Part shown: one piece after another, positions 6,657-10,510 of the stretch
Position numbering within the stretch: position 1 is the first letter of the stretch
Layout: each line of letters starts with the position of its first letter
NCBI GenBank assembly: GCA_943325745.2
Contig: CALPQP020000019.1
Coordinates: forward strand, 1 to 10,510
Source of the DNA: Gulosibacter massiliensis
GTDB taxonomy: Bacteria > Actinomycetota > Actinomycetes > Actinomycetales > Microbacteriaceae
Length of the DNA: 10,510 nucleotides
Direction: 5' to 3'
Position numbers and translations under genes: made by a program
Notes under the pieces: model-generated
What the model was told of the DNA's origin: nothing
The model's database searches: none
What the model saw: only the letters and a program-made list of their open reading frames with translations

Positions 6657-8957
6657 TTAGAGCTTGGTGATGGGCGCAATCTTGATGAGCAGCTTCTTTT
6701 TGCCCACCTCGTCGAATTGAACTTCCGCGATGCGTTTTGCGCCGTCGCCCGCGACCGCGATCACGCGGCCCTCGCCGAAATCGTCGTGCCTGATGCGGTC
6801 ACCCGTCACGAGTTCGAGACCCGAGTTGTCGCGAACCTCGCGCGTAATGGCTCCGGTCCACTCGGTGCGCGGTTTCGACGGTGCATCCCACGAACGCTTC
6901 TCGAAAGACGGCGAAAGGGCACGACGACCCGATTCACGCCAATCGACCAATGTGTCGGGAATTTCCGCGAGGAATCGGCTCGGCATACACGACGCAATCT
7001 CACCGAACGTAGCGCGTGACGTCGCGAGCGACAGGTGCAACTTCTTTTTCGCGCGCGTGATTCCAACATAGAACAGTCGACGTTCCTCTTGGATTCCGCC
7101 TGCCTCGGCGACCGAAATTCGATGGGGCAGAATTTCTTCTTCGATGCCCGTAATGAACACCGCGTCGACTTCCACGCCCTTGGCGGTGTGGAGGGTCATG
7201 AGGCTAACGGTTCCCGATTCGTCATCGAGGTCGTCGGCGGCGGACGACAGCGCGACCTCGGTGAGGAAGTCGATGAGCGTTCCCTCGGGCGACTTGACTT
7301 GGAATTCGCGGGTGAGTCCGACGAGTTCCTCGACGTTCTCGGCGCGAGCGTTTTCTTGCGGGTCGCGGCTTTCCTTGAGAAGGATGAGATAACCCGTCGC
7401 CTCGAGCAACGCGATGAGAACGTCGACGACTTTCGCGGTTGCCACAGTGTCGGAAATCCGGTCCAGTGAGTTGACGAATTCGCGAACGGTGGCGGTGGCC
7501 CTAGCAGCGACCCCAACTGATTCGATTCGTCGCATTGCCTCGCGGAACGAGATTTGGTTGTCGTCAGCGAACCGCTGAATTGCTGATTCCGTGACGTCAC
7601 CAATCCCGCGCTTCGGCGTATTGAGAATTCGGCGGTGAGCGAGTCCATCGTCGGGGTTTGCGACGGCGGCAAGATATGCGAGGACGTCCTTGATTTCCAT
7701 TCGCTCGTAGAACTTGGTTCCACCGATGAGTCGGTAGGGCACTCCCGACCGCATCAGCACGTCTTCTAGAGCTCGGGTCTGGGCGTTCGTTCGATAGAAC
7801 ACCGCCACATCGCGATACGCCATCCCGTTGGTGTGCAGATTATCGATTTCGTCAGCGACGAACTGCGCCTCGTCGTGCTGTGTCACCCCGGTGAACCCCG
7901 TGATGCGCTCGCCCGGACCTCGATCGGAAAATAAACGCTTACTCATCGACGTGTCGAAGTTGTTGCCAATCACGGCGTTGGCCGCGTCAAGAATGTTTTG
8001 CGTCGAGCGGTAGTTCTGTTCGAGAACCACAACGTCGGTGCCGGGGAAATCCTGCCGAAATTCTAGGATATTCCGGATGTCGGCGCCTCGGAAGGCGTAG
8101 ATCGATTGGTCGGAGTCACCAACTACCGTCAGGGTCGCCGCATCGATGCCACCCTCGGTGTTGTAGAGCACCGGCGGGGTCTCGACCGGCACATGTTCGG
8201 GTTTCACGGGCCGAGTCAGTTCGTGAATCAGTTCGTACTGCGCCTTGTTGGTGTCTTGGTACTCGTCCACAAACACGTGGCGGAATCGGCGTTGATAGAG
8301 CGCGCGGACCTCGGGGAATGCGCGGAACAAAAACACCGTCTGGCCGATGAGGTCGTCGAAGTCGAAGGCATTCGCTCGACGAAGTTCCTGGGTGTAACGA
8401 CGGAAGACCTCGAGGAACATCATCTCGTTCGGGTCGTTCGGGTTCGCTTGGCTCGCGAAACCGTCGACGTCAATCAATTCGTTCTTGAGTCGCGACATTT
8501 TCGACAGCACACCACCGGGCGTGAGCCCCATCGAGTCCGCTTCGAATTCTTTGAGGATGCGCTTGACGAGCGACTTTGAATCGGCCGAGTCATAAATCGT
8601 GAATGCCTGCGGGAACCCGAACCGCTCGGCCTCGTTGCGCAGAATCCGAACGCACGCCGAGTGGAATGTCGAAATCCACATGCCCCGAGATTCGTCGCCG
8701 ATGTACATCTCGATGCGCTCGCGCATCTCTGCAGCGGCCTTGTTTGTGAACGTGATTGCGAGGATCTGGCTCGGCCACGCTTCGCGGTTCTTCAATAGCA
8801 GGGCGATTCGACGCGTGAGGACGGCGGTCTTGCCCGACCCCGCGCCCGCCACGATGAGAAGAGCCGGCCCGCGGTGCGCAACGGCGTGCGCTTGTTGGGG
8901 ATTCAGCCCCTCGAGGAGCGGATCGGCGGGATCGATTGCGGTGGGAGAGTTCGACAT
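6657..8957 (-). CDS. pcrA: ATP-dependent 3'-5' DNA helicase UvrD1/PcrA
   Basis: This superfamily 1A helicase unwinds DNA in nucleotide excision repair and clears replication and transcription conflicts. All SF1 motifs are present in 766 residues: motif I AGAGSGKT (37-44, K43), Ia ITFTNKAA (68-75), II DEYQD (231-235), III VVGDSDQSIYAFRGAD (278-293), IV LEQNYRST (312-319), V LMTLHTAKGVE (586-596) and VI EERRLFYVGITRAKKKL (624-640). A C-terminal Tudor-like module (about 715-765) with GDRIRHDDFGEGRVI is typical of PcrA/UvrD1 and binds RNA polymerase in studied homologues. An insertion-like stretch (about 250-273) precedes motif III. Motif V continues KGVEVDAVF where relatives have KGLEFPVVF. Only two cysteines are present (102 and 657). 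The ATG lacks a Shine-Dalgarno sequence; TAAACT ends 9 nt upstream, suggesting a nearly leaderless mRNA. The gene is divergent from the DUF4190 gene. Confidence 0.96.
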   Translation of the reverse strand: MSNSPTAIDPADPLLEGLNPQQAHAVAHRGPALLIVAGAGSGKTAVLTRRIALLLKNREAWPSQILAITFTNKAAAEMRERIEMYIGDESRGMWISTFHSACVRILRNEAERFGFPQAFTIYDSADSKSLVKRILKEFEADSMGLTPGGVLSKMSRLKNELIDVDGFASQANPNDPNEMMFLEVFRRYTQELRRANAFDFDDLIGQTVFLFRAFPEVRALYQRRFRHVFVDEYQDTNKAQYELIHELTRPVKPEHVPVETPPVLYNTEGGIDAATLTVVGDSDQSIYAFRGADIRNILEFRQDFPGTDVVVLEQNYRSTQNILDAANAVIGNNFDTSMSKRLFSDRGPGERITGFTGVTQHDEAQFVADEIDNLHTNGMAYRDVAVFYRTNAQTRALEDVLMRSGVPYRLIGGTKFYERMEIKDVLAYLAAVANPDDGLAHRRILNTPKRGIGDVTESAIQRFADDNQISFREAMRRIESVGVAARATATVREFVNSLDRISDTVATAKVVDVLIALLEATGYLILLKESRDPQENARAENVEELVGLTREFQVKSPEGTLIDFLTEVALSSAADDLDDESGTVSLMTLHTAKGVEVDAVFITGIEEEILPHRISVAEAGGIQEERRLFYVGITRAKKKLHLSLATSRATFGEIASCMPSRFLAEIPDTLVDWRESGRRALSPSFEKRSWDAPSKPRTEWTGAITREVRDNSGLELVTGDRIRHDDFGEGRVIAVAGDGAKRIAEVQFDEVGKKKLLIKIAPITKL

Positions 8958-8966
8958 GTGGGCTCA

Positions 8967-8972
8967 AGTTTA
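8967..8972 (-). promoter_or_regulatory. Candidate -10 element for pcrA
   Basis: The minus strand reads TAAACT, nine bases (TGAGCCCAC), then the pcrA ATG. This would give a leader of about 2-3 nt or none, which fits the missing Shine-Dalgarno sequence. No recognisable -35 hexamer is found 16-19 nt further upstream. It shares the 60-bp divergent region with the promoter of the DUF4190 gene. Confidence 0.4.
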
Positions 8973-8982
8973 CGTGCCCTCA

Positions 8983-9011
8983 CCGACACCAGAGCGAAGG
9001 GTGAATAGAGT
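8983..9011 (+). promoter_or_regulatory. Candidate promoter for the DUF4190-type gene
   Basis: CCGACA (8983-8988, matching TTGACA at four of six positions) and TAGAGT (9006-9011, a TANNNT -10) are separated by 17 bp. The -10 ends 6 nt before the GTG at 9018, so the predicted transcription start falls on or next to the start codon. No Shine-Dalgarno sequence precedes that GTG, so a leaderless message is likely. Confidence 0.45.
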
Positions 9012-9017
9012 GACCAC

Positions 9018-9254
9018 GTGACCGAAACTGTCGCCACCCCGCGAACCAACCCGACCGCGGTCCTCGCGGTGATACTGGGTGCCCTGATGTCACCGATGGC
9101 ACTTCCGCTCGGCTGGTTTGCTCGCGAGCAGATTCGCCGCTCACGCGAGCAGGGCGAGCGCTTGTGCATTATTGCGATGGCTCTTGGAGCCGTGGGAACC
9201 GTGGTGTGGATTGTCGGTGGTGTGATGTTGTATCTGTGGTGGGTGACGCTCTAA
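9018..9254 (+). CDS. DUF4190-type small membrane protein (78 aa)
   Basis: This short protein has two hydrophobic segments (about 12-35 and 49-75) joined by a basic loop, AREQIRRSREQGERL (35-49). The arrangement matches DUF4190: a first helix starting after an Asn-Pro pair (NPTAVLAVILG), a conserved GQIRR-like loop (here REQIRRS), and a second glycine-rich helix. DUF4190 has no established biochemical role; members occur as small membrane proteins in actinomycetes, often with a proline-rich N-terminus. Here the N-terminus is only ten residues long. The GTG start is chosen because the reading begins there and a -10 element sits 6 nt upstream. The gene diverges from pcrA and lies 71 nt before the YccA-like gene. 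Confidence 0.75.
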   Translation: MTETVATPRTNPTAVLAVILGALMSPMALPLGWFAREQIRRSREQGERLCIIAMALGAVGTVVWIVGGVMLYLWWVTL

Positions 9255-9284
9255 CCTCTCAGGGGTTTCTTAGGTTTCTCGCCC

Positions 9285-9290
9285 TAGAAT
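9285..9290 (+). promoter_or_regulatory. Candidate -10 element for the YccA-like gene
   Basis: TAGAAT fits the -10 consensus at five of six positions. A start near 9297 would give a leader of about 30 nt that includes the AAAGGAG ribosome binding site. The -35 position has no clear hexamer but overlaps a short tandem repeat, GGTTTCT at 9264-9270 and again at 9273-9279. Confidence 0.4.
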
Positions 9291-9325
9291 TGACACGTAT
9301 TCACCCAGCACTTAAAGGAGTGTCC

Positions 9326-10177
9326 ATGAATTCCAACCCCGCTTTCTCGCGCAACGCCGCCTTCCGCCCCGGACAGGTGTCACGTTCCGAACTCGAGGCC
9401 ATGTACGGCCCGAATGCATCGAAGACCCCCGTCGCCGCCAAGGATGACGCTGCGACGCTCGAACAGGCGTACGACATGCCCGCCGCAACGCCCGGTCAGA
9501 CCGGACGCATGACGGTCGAGGACACCATCATCAAGACGATTCTTGCGTTCGCCGTTCTTATCGGCGGTGCGTACATCGGCTGGACCTTCGCGTCCTTCCC
9601 CGTCATGATCGTCGGCCTCGTCGGTGGACTCGTCCTCGGACTCGTCAACACCTTCAAAAAGGTCCCGTCGCCCGGGCTCATCATCGCTTATGCGGTTCTG
9701 CAAGGACTTTTTGTCGGGGCAATCTCGATGGTTTTCAACTCGATGTGGGACGGAATCGTCACCCAGGCCGTAATCGGAACGCTCGGCGTCATCGGCGTCA
9801 CCCTGTTCCTCTTCCTCTCAGGTCGTTTCCGCTCGTCGGCACGCATGACCAAGGTCGTGACGGTCGCCATGGTCGGCTACCTCGTCTACCAGGTGGTCAA
9901 CATGATCCTGATGGCAACGGGCGTAACCGGTGACGCTCAGTTCGGTTTGAGCTCGGCCAACATCATGGGTATCCCCCTCGGGCTCATCATCGGTGTCGTC
10001 GTCGTGTTCCTCGCCGCGTATTCACTCGTACTCGACTTCGAATCAATCAAGCTCGGTGCAGAACGTGGTGTCCCCGCGGTTTACGCCTGGCAGGGTGCTT
10101 TCGGCATCCTCGTCACCGTCGTCTGGTTGTACCTCGAAATCCTGCGAATGATTGCGATCTTCCGCGGCAACGACTAG
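9326..10177 (+). CDS. Bax inhibitor-1/YccA-like seven-helix membrane protein
   Basis: The 283-residue protein belongs to the actinobacterial Bax inhibitor-1/YccA-like family. These are polytopic membrane proteins related to proteins that affect membrane protease activity or calcium leak; the substrate or role here is unknown. A soluble N-terminal part (1-65) is followed by seven hydrophobic helices near 68-87, 91-110, 117-137, 143-165, 175-197, 213-235 and 254-279. The most diagnostic stretch is SLVLDFESIKLGAERGVP (233-250), leading into AVYAWQGAFGILVTVVWLYL and EILRMIAIF, with acidic residues D237, E239 and E271 in or near helices as in the family. The ATG at 9326 is preferred over in-frame upstream starts inside the DUF4190 gene because AAAGGAG (9314-9320) lies 5 nt before it. 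A strong terminator follows 14 nt after the stop. Confidence 0.9.
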   Translation: MNSNPAFSRNAAFRPGQVSRSELEAMYGPNASKTPVAAKDDAATLEQAYDMPAATPGQTGRMTVEDTIIKTILAFAVLIGGAYIGWTFASFPVMIVGLVGGLVLGLVNTFKKVPSPGLIIAYAVLQGLFVGAISMVFNSMWDGIVTQAVIGTLGVIGVTLFLFLSGRFRSSARMTKVVTVAMVGYLVYQVVNMILMATGVTGDAQFGLSSANIMGIPLGLIIGVVVVFLAAYSLVLDFESIKLGAERGVPAVYAWQGAFGILVTVVWLYLEILRMIAIFRGND

Positions 10178-10191
10178 TCACCCTTTCACGG

Positions 10192-10220
10192 AAAAGGCGC
10201 CGAGCAATCGGCGCTTTTTT
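10192..10220. terminator. Bidirectional intrinsic terminator
   Basis: AAAAGGCGCCGA, the loop GCAA, then TCGGCGCTTTTTT forms a hairpin with seven Watson-Crick pairs next to the loop, one G-U pair and four A-U pairs, followed by a T run. The forward loop is a GNRA tetraloop. The A run on the left gives a T run when read from the other strand. It therefore serves both the plus-strand YccA-like gene (stop at 10177) and the minus-strand guaA (stop at 10222), whose 3' ends face each other across it. Confidence 0.92.
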
Positions 10221-10221
10221 C

Positions 10222-10510
10222 TTATTCCCACTCGATCGTGCCGGGCGGTTTCGAGGTGACATCGAGGACAACGCGATTGACGTCCTTGACTTCGTTCGTA
10301 ATGCGGTTCGAGATCTTGGCAAGAACGTCATAGGGGACGCGGGTCCAGTCGGCGGTCATCGCGTCTTCGCTCGACACCGGACGCAACACGATGGGGTGGC
10401 CGTAGGTGCGACCGTCGCCCTGTACTCCGACCGAACGGACATCGGCGAGAAGTACGACGGGGCACTGCCAGATGTCCTGGTCTAGGCCGGCAGCGGTGAG
10501 TTCGACGCGA
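10222..10510 (-). CDS. guaA: GMP synthase (glutamine-hydrolysing), C-terminal part
   Basis: GuaA converts XMP to GMP using ATP and glutamine-derived ammonia. Only the last 95 residues are in the window, covering the C-terminal dimerisation and XMP-binding domain. The sequence contains [20 protein letters not shown], the [20 protein letters not shown] segment, ISNRITNEV and the family-defining C-terminus KPPGTIEWE, followed by TAA (10224-10222). These are highly conserved in GuaA, so the identification is firm despite truncation. The start and the amidotransferase and ATP-pyrophosphatase domains lie beyond base 10510. It is convergent with the YccA-like gene and shares the hairpin terminator. 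Confidence 0.97.
   Translation of the reverse strand, partial: RVELTAAGLDQDIWQCPVVLLADVRSVGVQGDGRTYGHPIVLRPVSSEDAMTADWTRVPYDVLAKISNRITNEVKDVNRVVLDVTSKPPGTIEWE

Noticed and set aside
9253..9276. AACCT/AGGTT inverted repeat after the DUF4190 gene.
   Set aside because: The stem is only five pairs with a 14-nt loop and no adjacent T run; it is not convincing as a terminator.
9290..9295. Perfect TTGACA resembling a -35 box.
   Set aside because: A -10 at 17 bp would be TAAAGG, which overlaps the ribosome binding site of the YccA-like gene; TAGAAT just upstream fits better as a -10.
9164..9325. Upstream in-frame extension of the YccA-like protein by 54 residues.
   Set aside because: The extension overlaps the DUF4190 gene and a candidate promoter, and AAAGGAG precedes the ATG at 9326 at a good distance.
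1..10510. Search for a novel defence, mobile or biosynthetic system.
   Set aside because: No transposase, integrase, toxin-antitoxin pair, CRISPR-like repeat or att-like repeats were seen; nearly all of the window is conserved housekeeping genes with matching codon use.

Overview
This is a chromosomal housekeeping segment from an actinomycete, most likely Microbacteriaceae or a close relative. DNA is moderately G+C-rich with a strong third-position G/C preference. Three things point to this group: the gene string sucC-sucD-DUF6350-purN-purH, an actinobacterial UvrD1/PcrA helicase, and an actinobacterial YccA/Bax-inhibitor-like protein with a cytosolic N-terminal extension. I found no mobile element, CRISPR array, tRNA, rRNA, prophage gene or defence cluster.

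Layout. Bases 1-119 hold the 3' end of an unidentified plus-strand gene. A small acidic orphan gene follows (188-514, plus). Its stop codon directly abuts that of a convergent DUF805 membrane-protein gene (515-1012, minus). From 6556 down to 1078 the minus strand carries sucC, sucD, a DUF6350 membrane protein, purN and purH. These are tightly spaced (11 nt, 1 nt, 38 nt and a 1-nt overlap), and the DUF805 gene lies 65 nt beyond purH. The helicase pcrA/uvrD1 (6657-8957, minus) lies upstream of sucC. A 60-bp divergent promoter region separates it from a DUF4190-type membrane protein (9018-9254, plus) and a seven-helix Bax inhibitor-1/YccA-like protein (9326-10177, plus). A bidirectional hairpin terminator (10192-10220) separates that gene from the convergent 3' end of guaA (10222-10510, minus).

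Function. SucCD performs the substrate-level phosphorylation step of the TCA cycle. PurN and PurH are the two 10-formyl-tetrahydrofolate-dependent transformylases of purine synthesis, PurH also making IMP. GuaA, at the right edge, converts XMP to GMP. PcrA/UvrD1 is a superfamily 1A DNA repair helicase. The membrane proteins (DUF805, DUF6350, DUF4190, YccA-like) have no assignable biochemical role from sequence alone.

The most informative non-coding pattern concerns start sites. Three genes without a Shine-Dalgarno sequence (purN, pcrA and the DUF4190 gene) have a TANNNT -10 element ending only 6-9 nt before the start codon, as expected for leaderless mRNAs. Two genes with a Shine-Dalgarno sequence (the DUF805 and YccA-like genes) have such an element about 35 nt upstream. 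I see no convincing new multi-gene system; the window is mostly ordinary, and the findings are modest.
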